DNA of 8,646 bases, taken from Candidatus Eiseniibacteriota bacterium (GTDB lineage: Bacteria; Eisenbacteria; RBG-16-71-46; JAFGJU01). Positions 1 through 5,795 of the stretch are shown in pieces; position 1 is the stretch's first letter, and the number at the start of each line of letters is the position of its first letter. Location of the stretch: positions 1-8,646 of the forward strand of contig JAFGJU010000056.1 of NCBI GenBank assembly GCA_016928935.1. Reading direction: 5' to 3'. A program made the position numbers and the translations under genes. A model generated the notes under the pieces. It saw only the letters and a program-made list of their open reading frames with translations, did not search any database and was not told where the DNA came from.

Positions 1-602
1 CCGTGTTTCTAGACATCGAGAGCACGGGGCTCTTCAACTGTCCGACGTTCCTCATCGGGACGATGCACCTCTCCGGGGACGATTTCGTGATTCGGCAGTT
101 CTTCGCCCGGGACTACTCGGAGGAGAAGTGTCTGATAGAGGTCCTTTCAAAGCATCTGTCGCAGTTCGACGCGGTCGTGACCTTCAACGGCAAGGCGTTC
201 GACGTGCCGTTCATACGCGACAGGGCGGTGTATCACGGAATACGTTCGACAAGTCGGCACGTGGACAACCTGTTTCACCTGGACCTGCTGCACCACTCGA
301 GGAGACACTGGAGGGGGACGCTTCCCAACTGCCGGCTCCAGACGCTTGAGTACCACGTCTGTCACAGAAGAAGAGTCGGGGACATACCGGGGTGTGAGAT
401 ACCGCGCGTCTACCACGACTACGTGCGCAGCGGGGATCCGTATCTTCTGGTTCGGGTGTTTCACCACAATGTGTTGGACCTCGTGACCATGGCGGAACTC
501 CTGCTTGAGATCATGACTCTCGACGGGATGCTGAAAAGGACCAGAACAAAGCCGGGGTCCGTCGCACGGGGGAGAGATGAGTCGGCCTGGGCCGCGCGCT
601 GA
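1..602 (+). CDS. RNase H-fold DEDDh exonuclease, YprB-like (5' end missing)
   Basis: This is the 3' part of a gene whose frame is open to the left edge, so the true start lies outside and the GTG at position 3 is probably internal. Counting from that codon, the three exonuclease motifs are visible. ExoI is D4-I-E6 in FLDIESTGL. ExoII is around N62-G-K-A-F-D67 (TFNGKAFDVPFI). ExoIII is H154-H-N-V-L-D159, with the H and D five residues apart as in DEDDh enzymes. This matches the RNase_H_2/YprB type of predicted 3'-5' exonuclease, which in Bacillus is paired with the helicase YprA; that partner could lie upstream but is not visible. The core ends near residue 172 and is followed by a short basic tail, so the C-terminal TPR-like region known from Bacillus YprB is absent. 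The family call is fairly secure; substrate and cellular role are not known from the sequence. Confidence 0.8.
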   Translation, partial: VFLDIESTGLFNCPTFLIGTMHLSGDDFVIRQFFARDYSEEKCLIEVLSKHLSQFDAVVTFNGKAFDVPFIRDRAVYHGIRSTSRHVDNLFHLDLLHHSRRHWRGTLPNCRLQTLEYHVCHRRRVGDIPGCEIPRVYHDYVRSGDPYLLVRVFHHNVLDLVTMAELLLEIMTLDGMLKRTRTKPGSVARGRDESAWAAR

Positions 603-690
603 GGAACTCGGAGAGCTCGCTCAGCCCGAGCGGGGGCCGGAAGCGGAACCGTGCAAGACGGCTGTGACGCTCGCTGCCGGGAGGTGAGGG

Positions 691-730
691 GGTCGAAAGG
701 TCTGGAGATCGGAAGGTTGGGAAACCGTGA
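691..730 (+). repeat. Degenerate 8-bp purine-rich tandem repeat before thiL
   Basis: Five successive 8-base units can be read here, for example ggtcgaaa (691-698), ggtctgga (699-706) and ggttggga (715-722). They share a G-R-T start and a purine-rich second half. The array runs into the first codons of the longest thiL frame. It is imperfect and short, so it may be simple low-complexity DNA. No terminator, riboswitch or clear promoter was seen in the rest of the 603-726 spacer, and in particular no TPP riboswitch core motif. Confidence 0.3.
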
Positions 731-1899
731 GGCCGGCGGGCCAAGAGGCCGGGAGAATAAGATTGAAGCCGAAGCCATCAGCGAGAAAGAACGACCTCGT
801 CAGCCGAATCGGTGAGTTCGGCCTCATCGAGAGGATTCTGAGCAAGTTTGCGATCAGAGACAAGCGGTCCGTGTTGGTCGGGCCGGGCGACGACGCAGCG
901 GTCATTGCGTGCGGCGAAGGCCTGCGGCTCGTTCTGACGACGGACATGCTGGTTGAGGGAACTCATTTTCGCCTCGAGTGGTCCTGCCCGGAGGCCGTGG
1001 GTTTCAAGGCGGTCACGGCGAACATGAGCGACGTCGCTGCGATGGGAGGCGCGCCGGTCGGAATCGTCGTTTCACTGGGCATCCCCGCTTCTATTCCGAC
1101 GCGGGCGGTGGACATGCTGTACCGGGGTATCTCCGGCGCCCTGTCCAAGCTCGGGGGTGAAATGTTGGGTGGAGACACGGTTCGCTCCGAGAGAATAACG
1201 GTTTCCGTGGCTGCAATCGGAACCCTGGCGGGAGAGAGACCCTTGCTGCGGCGCGGCGCAAGGGCGGGCGACGAGGTCTGCGTCACGGGGTCGCTGGGGC
1301 GAGCGGAGATGGGCCTGCTTTTGCTCGAGAGATTCGCCGGCAGAAAGGATAAGTCCAGGGGCTCGGCAATGCGGGCGTGGGCCGCGCGCCGTATCACAGA
1401 CTTGAAGGGGCGAATCCCGTCTAGTGTCCGGGGGGACGGCTACGCCTGCTTGAGGAAGCACCTGATACCCGAGCCCAGAATGAGGGACGCGGTACTGCTG
1501 GCGCGGCAGGGTAAGAACGCGCCGTCTGCGATGATGGACGTGAGCGACGGACTCTCCTCGGACCTCAGGCAGATTGCTGTTGCAAGCGCCGTCGGCATGC
1601 GCGTGTATGAGGACAGGATTCCAATCCATCCGAGTGCGGCCGGCGTTGCCGGGTACCTGGGTGTTTCCGCTGCGCGGGCTGCCCTGTCGAGCGGCGAGGA
1701 ATACGAGCTGCTTTTCACTGTTGCGCCCTCTCGCTTGCGGGACCTGATGCGCGCCATGTCCAGGGCGGATGCCGCCCCCCTGACAGTCATAGGCGAGGTC
1801 ACCGGGTCGGTGGCCGGCCTCCGCCCCGGGACGGTAAGCCTCGTCAGCGCCGGCGGGAGGCGAAGCGAGCTGACACACAGGGGCTTCAGGCACTTCTAG
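727..1899 (+). CDS. thiL: Thiamine-monophosphate kinase ThiL
   Basis: ThiL phosphorylates thiamine monophosphate with ATP to give thiamine pyrophosphate, the last step of the pathway, in the cytoplasm. The N-terminal PurM/AIRS-like domain shows GEFGLIERI (29-37), the Mg/ATP motif VGPGDDAA (51-58), TTDMLVEGTHF (71-81), TANMSDVAAMGG (97-108) and GGDTVRS (148-154). The C-terminal domain has MDVSDGLSSDL (270-280), GEEYELLF (323-330) and the usual GF.HF ending. At 390 codons it is longer than the usual 320-340. The excess is an N-terminal stretch plus an insert near residues 203-241. The GTG at 727 is the outermost start. An in-frame TTG at 763 (codon 13) has GGGAG seven bases upstream and gives 378 residues, and may be the real start because codons 1-12 continue a repeat. 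It follows the exonuclease gene by 124 bases on the same strand. Identity is very secure, the start is not. Confidence 0.95.
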   Translation: MRPAGQEAGRIRLKPKPSARKNDLVSRIGEFGLIERILSKFAIRDKRSVLVGPGDDAAVIACGEGLRLVLTTDMLVEGTHFRLEWSCPEAVGFKAVTANMSDVAAMGGAPVGIVVSLGIPASIPTRAVDMLYRGISGALSKLGGEMLGGDTVRSERITVSVAAIGTLAGERPLLRRGARAGDEVCVTGSLGRAEMGLLLLERFAGRKDKSRGSAMRAWAARRITDLKGRIPSSVRGDGYACLRKHLIPEPRMRDAVLLARQGKNAPSAMMDVSDGLSSDLRQIAVASAVGMRVYEDRIPIHPSAAGVAGYLGVSAARAALSSGEEYELLFTVAPSRLRDLMRAMSRADAAPLTVIGEVTGSVAGLRPGTVSLVSAGGRRSELTHRGFRHF

Positions 1900-1940
1900 G
1901 CGCCGGCGTCTGCCCGCGCCGTTGTTGGTCCTCGTCCGTC

Positions 1941-2030
1941 CTTCTGAGTCCCAGCGAGCCGTCGTGAGCCGGCGTGAGCCCTCGTGAACGCTCATGAACC
2001 CCAGTGAAGCCCAGTGAATCCACGTGTGTG
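1941..2030 (+). repeat. Degenerate 10-bp tandem array, core CGTGA
   Basis: Nine consecutive 10-base units can be aligned without gaps. The approximate consensus is C-Y-M-G-T-G-A-R-C-C; examples are gtcgtgagcc at 1961, ctcatgaacc at 1991 and ccagtgaagc at 2001. Columns 4-7 (GTGA) are the best kept. The period matches one turn of B-DNA, so the core falls on the same helix face in each unit. The array sits in the 261-base spacer between thiL and the DUF885 gene and ends about 62 bases before the -35 box of the next promoter. No coding sequence explains it. It could be a phased protein-binding array or decayed simple-sequence DNA; the sequence does not decide. Confidence 0.6.
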
Positions 2031-2092
2031 CCTACGTATCACATTTCTACCTGACCACCATTACGTTCCTGTGCGCCGGCGCCCCTTTGTCG

Positions 2093-2121
2093 TTGACAGC
2101 AGCGATGCCGGCTCCTAGGAT
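2093..2121 (+). promoter_or_regulatory. Sigma70-type promoter for the DUF885 gene
   Basis: A perfect TTGACA -35 hexamer (2093-2098) is followed by exactly 17 bases and TAGGAT (2116-2121), which matches four of six positions of TATAAT. Transcription would start near 2128, leaving a leader of about 33 bases with a strong purine-rich ribosome site before the ATG at 2161. Position, spacing and strand all fit the downstream gene. It implies that the DUF885 gene is transcribed independently of thiL. Confidence 0.6.
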
Positions 2122-2160
2122 TTCTTTGCTGACCCGGCACGGCGGGGGGAGGGAAAGGCC

Positions 2161-3795
2161 ATGGAGGCTGGTGCAAGAGCCAGGATTCTCTTCGACGAGT
2201 ACTTCGACTACGTTTTGAAATGCTGGCCGGAATACGCCACGGCCGTCGGTGTTCATGCGTACGACCACCAGTTGGCCTCGTACGACGGCCCTTCCATAGA
2301 CGGAAAGGTGCGGGCGTTCCGGGAGTTCGAGAAGCGCGCGGGCGAGCTCTTGGCGGAGCAGACGCTCTCGATTCCTGAGCGCATAGACCTCAGTTTGATT
2401 GCCGGCGGCTGCGAGATGCAGGTGCTGGAAATCGAGAAGATGATGAAACCGTGGACGGACCCCACGATGTATGTAGAGACCAGCCTTTTCGCGCTGTTCC
2501 TGCTGACGTCACGGGACGTGCTGCCCATGGAAAAGAGAGCCCAGGCCCTGGCGGCGCGGCTGAAGGAGTTCGTGCGGGTGCTGGCTCAGGCGCGTGAGAA
2601 TCTGGAAAACCCGCCGCGGGTGTTCACGACGACTGCACTGGGGATGCTCAAGGGCGCCACTGCGTTCGTCAACGACGTGGTGCCTCATTTCGGGAGGGAG
2701 GTTCCCCGGCTGAGGGCCGAGCTGGAAGCGGCCTCGGGTGCCTGCCTGAAGGCCATAGCCGATTTCGAGGCTTTCGTGAAGGACGAGCTTTTGCCTCGCT
2801 CCAGCGGCGACTTCGCCATAGGCAGGGAGCTCTTCGAAACCAAGATGAAAGTCGAACACATGATCGACCTCGACGCAAAGACGCTCGAGAAGATGGGACG
2901 GGAGCTCCTGGACCGGACCAGAAACGAAATGGAACGACTGAGCAGTGAGGTGGCTCCGGGGAGAAACTGGAAGGACGTGATAGACGAGCGTAAGAACAAC
3001 CACCCCTCGGCGGAAGGGTTGCGGGCGGCCTACGAAGAGCACATGAAACGGGCGAGGGACTTCGTCGTCGAGAAAAGACTGGTGTCGATTCCGAGGGGCG
3101 AGACCTTGCGGGTGGTCGACACTCCGGCCTTTCTGAGGACGATCATCCCCTACGCCGCCTACCTGAGCCCCGGGGCGTTCGACGAGAAGCAGGAAGGAAT
3201 CTTTGTGGTCACTCCCGTGGACCGCGGGGCTCCGGCCGAAGTGCAGAACGAACAGTTGAAAGGCCACAGCTACCCCTCGATGGTGCTCACCTCGCTTCAC
3301 GAGGCGTATCCCGGACATCATCTTCAGCTGGTCTGGTCGAACCGCGTGCCGTCCAAGATCAGACAGATCAGTCTGGACACGGTGTTCGCGGAAGGCTGGG
3401 CGTTGTACTGCGAGGAGATGATGAAGGAAGAGGGGTTCTACGAGAGCAAGGAAATCAAGATGTTCCAGCTCAAGGACATGCTGTGGCGCGCGGCCCGCGT
3501 CGTCATCGACGTCGGCCTTCACACGCGCACGATGAACTTCGATGAAGCAGTGGATTTCCTCGTGTCGGAGGCCGTAGTGGAACGCACCAACGCGGTCGCC
3601 GAAGTGACAAGGTACACGAACTCACCCACACAGCCCTCGAGCTACGCTGTCGGCAAGAGCGAGATCTTGAACCTGCGGCGGGACGAGGAACGGAGGCTCG
3701 GCCCGAAGTTCGACCGCGCTAAGTTCCACGAGAAACTGCTCAGCTCGGGAACCATTCCATTCAAGCTGATGAAGATGGAGTTCGCGGCGGGGTAG
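2161..3795 (+). CDS. DUF885-family zinc peptidase-like protein
   Basis: This encodes a 544-residue protein of the DUF885 family, predicted zinc-dependent peptidases whose substrates are mostly unknown. The metal motif is H380-E-A-Y-P-G-H386-H387, the family form of HExxxGH. It is followed 24 residues later by the conserved E411-G-W-A-L-Y-C-E-E, whose glutamate is the likely third ligand. The long helical N-terminal part, with FDEYFDYVLKCWPEYATAVG at 11-30, is typical of the family. Length is close to the usual 550-600. The start is well supported: ATG at 2161 with GGAGGG (2148-2153) seven bases upstream and a promoter at 2093-2121. Many Gram-negative members carry a signal peptide or lipobox, but the N-terminus here is charged and has no hydrophobic segment, so the protein is probably cytoplasmic. 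It converges with cdaA, their stop codons being 18 bases apart. Family identity is secure, substrate unknown. Confidence 0.9.
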   Translation: MEAGARARILFDEYFDYVLKCWPEYATAVGVHAYDHQLASYDGPSIDGKVRAFREFEKRAGELLAEQTLSIPERIDLSLIAGGCEMQVLEIEKMMKPWTDPTMYVETSLFALFLLTSRDVLPMEKRAQALAARLKEFVRVLAQARENLENPPRVFTTTALGMLKGATAFVNDVVPHFGREVPRLRAELEAASGACLKAIADFEAFVKDELLPRSSGDFAIGRELFETKMKVEHMIDLDAKTLEKMGRELLDRTRNEMERLSSEVAPGRNWKDVIDERKNNHPSAEGLRAAYEEHMKRARDFVVEKRLVSIPRGETLRVVDTPAFLRTIIPYAAYLSPGAFDEKQEGIFVVTPVDRGAPAEVQNEQLKGHSYPSMVLTSLHEAYPGHHLQLVWSNRVPSKIRQISLDTVFAEGWALYCEEMMKEEGFYESKEIKMFQLKDMLWRAARVVIDVGLHTRTMNFDEAVDFLVSEAVVERTNAVAEVTRYTNSPTQPSSYAVGKSEILNLRRDEERRLGPKFDRAKFHEKLLSSGTIPFKLMKMEFAAG

Positions 3796-3801
3796 GAGCT
3801 T

Positions 3802-3815
3802 TGAGCCCGGGCTCA
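3802..3815. repeat. 14-bp perfect palindrome between convergent genes
   Basis: tgagcccgggctca is its own reverse complement. It lies just after the DUF885 stop and includes the cdaA stop codon. As RNA it could fold as a 5-bp stem with a CCGG loop on either strand. Its place at a convergence point suggests a bidirectional transcription stop, but there is no T tract on either side, so a classical intrinsic terminator is not supported. Confidence 0.35.
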
Positions 3816-4598
3816 GGCCGGAGCGCCTTCGTGCGCTTCCTTCGGCTCGCGGGTGACGAGGAGCCGGCTCAGCTCGCTGTGCAACGAGCCCTTGTCGAGC
3901 CGCTGCTTGAGTATGCCTCGAGAGGCAATCGAGATGGCGCCGGTTTCCTCGGATACCACGATGACCACCGCGTCAGTTTCCTCCGTAAGGCCTACTGCGG
4001 CGCGGTGCCGCATCCCCATCTCGGCGGGCAGGCATTGGTTCTGGCTCAGAGGGAGGATGCAACCGCCGGCCGCGAGTTCCAGACCTCTCACGATGACGGC
4101 TCCGTCGTGCAGCGGGGAGTGTGGAGTGAACACAGTGACCAGGAGCTCGGCCGTCACCTTCGCGTTCATTGCGGTGCCGGTCTCCTCGTAGTTCCTGAGG
4201 CCGATGTCCCTCTCTATGGCGATGAGGGCGCCTATCTTTTCTTCCGACATCTTTTCCACGGCGTTCAGGATCTCTCCCAGCGCGCCGAATTCCTGCACCT
4301 TTATGAACGGACTAAAAAGCCGGTTCTGGCCAATGAGGGCGAGGCCCCGTCTCAGCTCCGGCTGGAAAATGATCACGAACGCTATCACCCAGACCGTCTT
4401 GAGGCTGTTTACTATCCAGTTGAGCGCGTTCAGCTGGAACCACTGTGCCACCAGCGACGCCACGACCAGCAACACCAGGCCGGCGAACATCTGCGAGGCC
4501 CGCGTGCCCTTCACCAGCATGAACAACTTGTAGAAGATGAACGCCACGATCACGATGTCTATGACGTCCAGGTACCATCTGTCGCCCAAGAATTGCAT
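3813..4598 (-). CDS. cdaA: Diadenylate cyclase CdaA (c-di-AMP synthase)
   Basis: CdaA joins two ATP molecules into c-di-AMP, a second messenger that controls potassium and osmolyte transport and cell-wall homeostasis in many bacteria. The 261-residue protein has the family layout. Three hydrophobic helices lie in the first ~80 residues, with DVIDIVIVAFIFYKLFMLVKG (11-31), FAGLVLLVVASLV (38-50) and VWVIAFVIIF (69-78). A DAC domain follows, with the catalytic D165-G-A motif in PLHDGAVIV, R197-H-R in GMRHRAAVG, and SEETGAIS (216-223). The frame is open upstream to 4712, but ATG at 4598 is chosen because GAAGGA lies seven bases before it and the conserved protein begins there. The residue before RHR is Met where many relatives have Thr. 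It is the last gene of the leftward block. The usual downstream partners cdaR (YbbR) and glmM are absent; a convergent DUF885 gene lies there instead. Identity is secure. Confidence 0.95.
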   Translation of the reverse strand: MQFLGDRWYLDVIDIVIVAFIFYKLFMLVKGTRASQMFAGLVLLVVASLVAQWFQLNALNWIVNSLKTVWVIAFVIIFQPELRRGLALIGQNRLFSPFIKVQEFGALGEILNAVEKMSEEKIGALIAIERDIGLRNYEETGTAMNAKVTAELLVTVFTPHSPLHDGAVIVRGLELAAGGCILPLSQNQCLPAEMGMRHRAAVGLTEETDAVVIVVSEETGAISIASRGILKQRLDKGSLHSELSRLLVTREPKEAHEGAPA

Positions 4599-4605
4599 TC
4601 TTCCG

Positions 4606-4611
4606 TCCTTC
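4606..4611 (-). promoter_or_regulatory. Ribosome binding site fixing the cdaA start
   Basis: On the minus strand GAAGGA is followed by seven bases and then ATG (4598-4596). It decides for this start over the 38 extra upstream codons. Those codons encode an Arg/Pro-rich stretch unlike the CdaA N-terminus. Confidence 0.6.
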
Positions 4612-4661
4612 GGATAGACCGCGACCCACGAGCACCGCAGGGCGCGCCTTGACCCGCCGTC

Positions 4662-4699
4662 GTTGGGCCGGTCCGGCGGAAGCCGTCTCGGCGGCCAAC
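4662..4699 (-). other. Stem-loop in the cdaA leader
   Basis: The arms GTTGG-G-CCG (4662-4670) and CGGCCAAC (4692-4699) pair over eight bases with one bulged base. Inside, CGGC (4674-4677) and GCCG (4682-4685) pair around a four-base loop. The structure lies about 64 bases before the cdaA start in a 216-base gap after folP. There is no U tract after it, so it is not an obvious terminator. It could be a leader RNA structure, or chance pairing in GC-rich DNA. Confidence 0.3.
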
Positions 4700-4738
4700 A
4701 GACTTTTACCACATCGAGCGGGCTTCTGCATCAACTAT

Positions 4739-4808
4739 GTTCTGTGTGTGTCCGTGTTTGCCTGTGTGTCTGTGTGCGTCACGCAGGCGCGTGTGTCGTG
4801 CGTGCGCG
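4739..4808. repeat. GT-rich (CA-rich on the gene strand) 10-bp periodic tract
   Basis: From 4741 four 10-base units align without gaps, each with GTG in columns 4-6, for example tccgtgtttg (4751) and cctgtgtgtc (4761). A less regular alternating purine-pyrimidine stretch continues to about 4808. It lies between the folP stop and the cdaA start, so on the transcribed strand it would be CA-rich and weakly structured. Alternating purine-pyrimidine tracts can adopt Z-DNA, which is a general property and not shown here. It resembles the array at 1941-2030 in period and in the placement of GTG. Confidence 0.5.
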
Positions 4809-4814
4809 TTGGCG

Positions 4815-5699
4815 TCAGGCACGCGCCCCGGGTTTCACCCCGCGCAAGATCGCGTCGGCCACCGTAGCGGCCTCCCTGGCCTGTCCGACGTCGTGCACCC
4901 GGACGGCCGACGCCCCGTTCAGGACCGAGCCGACGACGGCGGCGAGCGTGCCCGAGAGCCTCTCGTCCACGGGCCGATTGGTGAGGAGCCCTATGAAGGA
5001 CTTGCGGGATGGGCCGACCAGGATCGGCCGCCTCAGGTCGGCCAGGTCGGAGAGATTTCGAAGGATCGTAAGATTGTGTTCGAGTTTCTTCCCGAAGCCG
5101 ATGCCGGGGTCCAACATTATGCGCTCGAATTCGATTCCGTGGGACCTGGCTCTCTTGACGGCGGCCGACAGGAATACTCTTATCTCCGACATCACGTCTG
5201 CGTACTCCGGGTTCTCCTGCATGTTTCGGGGTGTGCCCTTCATGTGCATGAGAATGACGCCGGTCTTGAGGCGGGCGGCGACCTCGCCCATCCGGGAGTC
5301 GAAGCGCAGGGCGCTGATGTCGTTTATTATCCGCGCGCCGGCGTCCACTGCGGCGGCGGCCACGGAGGCCTTGCAGGTGTCGACGGACACGGGGATGTCG
5401 AACCGTCTGGCTATGGCAGAGATTACCGGGACGACGCGCCTCGTCTCGGTCGATTCGTCTACGGGCTCGGAGAAGGGTCTTGTGCTCTCCCCGCCCACGT
5501 CGATGATGTCCGCTCCCTCGCCCGCCATCTTCTCGGCGTGTCTGAGAGCGGAGTCCGGGTCCGCGAACCTGCCGCCGTCGGAGAAGGAGTCGGGCGTGAC
5601 GTTGAGTATGCCCACGACGTGAGTCCTGGACGAAAGGTCGAACGCGCCGCCGCGGAATCTGAAAAGGTTGGTGTCGGGGGAGAGTGGCTTTTTCGTCAT
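4815..5699 (-). CDS. folP: Dihydropteroate synthase FolP
   Basis: FolP condenses 6-hydroxymethyl-dihydropterin diphosphate with p-aminobenzoate to give dihydropteroate, the step blocked by sulfonamides. Counting from the ATG at 5699 (294 residues), both family signatures are present: GILNVTPDSFSDGG (30-43) and DIIDVGGESTRP (64-75). Further family motifs are SVDTCKASV (105-113), INDISAL (125-131), the pterin-pocket DPGIGFGK (197-204), VGPSRKSFIG (228-237) and VRVHDV (266-271). Length is slightly above the common 270-285. A TTG at 5720 lies in frame 7 codons upstream. Neither start has a strong ribosome site, and ATG is preferred. The gene follows folE by about 95 bases on the same strand, so the two folate enzymes are probably co-expressed. 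All catalytic motifs look intact. Identity is very secure. Confidence 0.96.
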   Translation of the reverse strand: MTKKPLSPDTNLFRFRGGAFDLSSRTHVVGILNVTPDSFSDGGRFADPDSALRHAEKMAGEGADIIDVGGESTRPFSEPVDESTETRRVVPVISAIARRFDIPVSVDTCKASVAAAAVDAGARIINDISALRFDSRMGEVAARLKTGVILMHMKGTPRNMQENPEYADVMSEIRVFLSAAVKRARSHGIEFERIMLDPGIGFGKKLEHNLTILRNLSDLADLRRPILVGPSRKSFIGLLTNRPVDERLSGTLAAVVGSVLNGASAVRVHDVGQAREAATVADAILRGVKPGARA

Positions 5700-5781
5700 C
5701 TGTCCGTCACGCGTTGTCAAGTCCTGGCCTGGTGGAGGCGGACTCTCGTCTGCCGCCCGGCGGGAGGGGTGGATTCGTCGG

Positions 5782-5795
5782 GCGCCGGCCGGCGC
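5782..5795. repeat. 14-bp GC palindrome at the folE stop
   Basis: gcgccggccggcgc is a perfect palindrome that ends at the last base of the folE stop codon. It is the second 14-bp palindrome touching a stop codon in this window (the other is at 3802-3815). It has no adjoining T tract. In GC-rich DNA short G/C palindromes are common, so a function is not claimed. Confidence 0.3.

Noticed and set aside
588..1389. A 12-base match (tgggccgcgcgc) at the end of the exonuclease gene and within thiL
   Set aside because: Both encode a short Trp-Ala-Ala-Arg stretch, but flanks differ and the match is GC-biased; chance is the simplest explanation.
1899..1920. Hairpin GGCGC...GCGCC right after thiL as a terminator
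   Set aside because: Only five base pairs around a 12-base loop and no T tract follow.
1072..1995. Minus-strand open frame of 307 codons across thiL
   Set aside because: It is antisense to a clear ThiL with all motifs. Its product is low-complexity Arg/Gly/His-rich and resembles no family; such frames are expected in GC-rich DNA.
2024..2218. Small plus-strand open frame of 64 codons upstream of DUF885
   Set aside because: It spans the promoter and overlaps the DUF885 start in another frame, and has no ribosome site or recognisable feature.
2509..3522. Minus-strand open frame of 337 codons across the DUF885 gene
   Set aside because: It is antisense to the zinc-motif protein. It has no recognisable domain, and its product is rich in His, Arg, Leu and Pro as expected from a shadow frame.
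4703..4734. Possible cdaA promoter (TTGATG and extended -10 TGGTAAAAG on the minus strand)
   Set aside because: The spacing is 20 bases and the -10 matches only four of six positions. It is too weak to list, though it is the only AT-rich patch in the leader.
5692..5720. TTGACA on the minus strand just before folP as a -35 box
   Set aside because: No acceptable -10 hexamer occurs 16-18 bases downstream, and the predicted start would lie inside the coding region.
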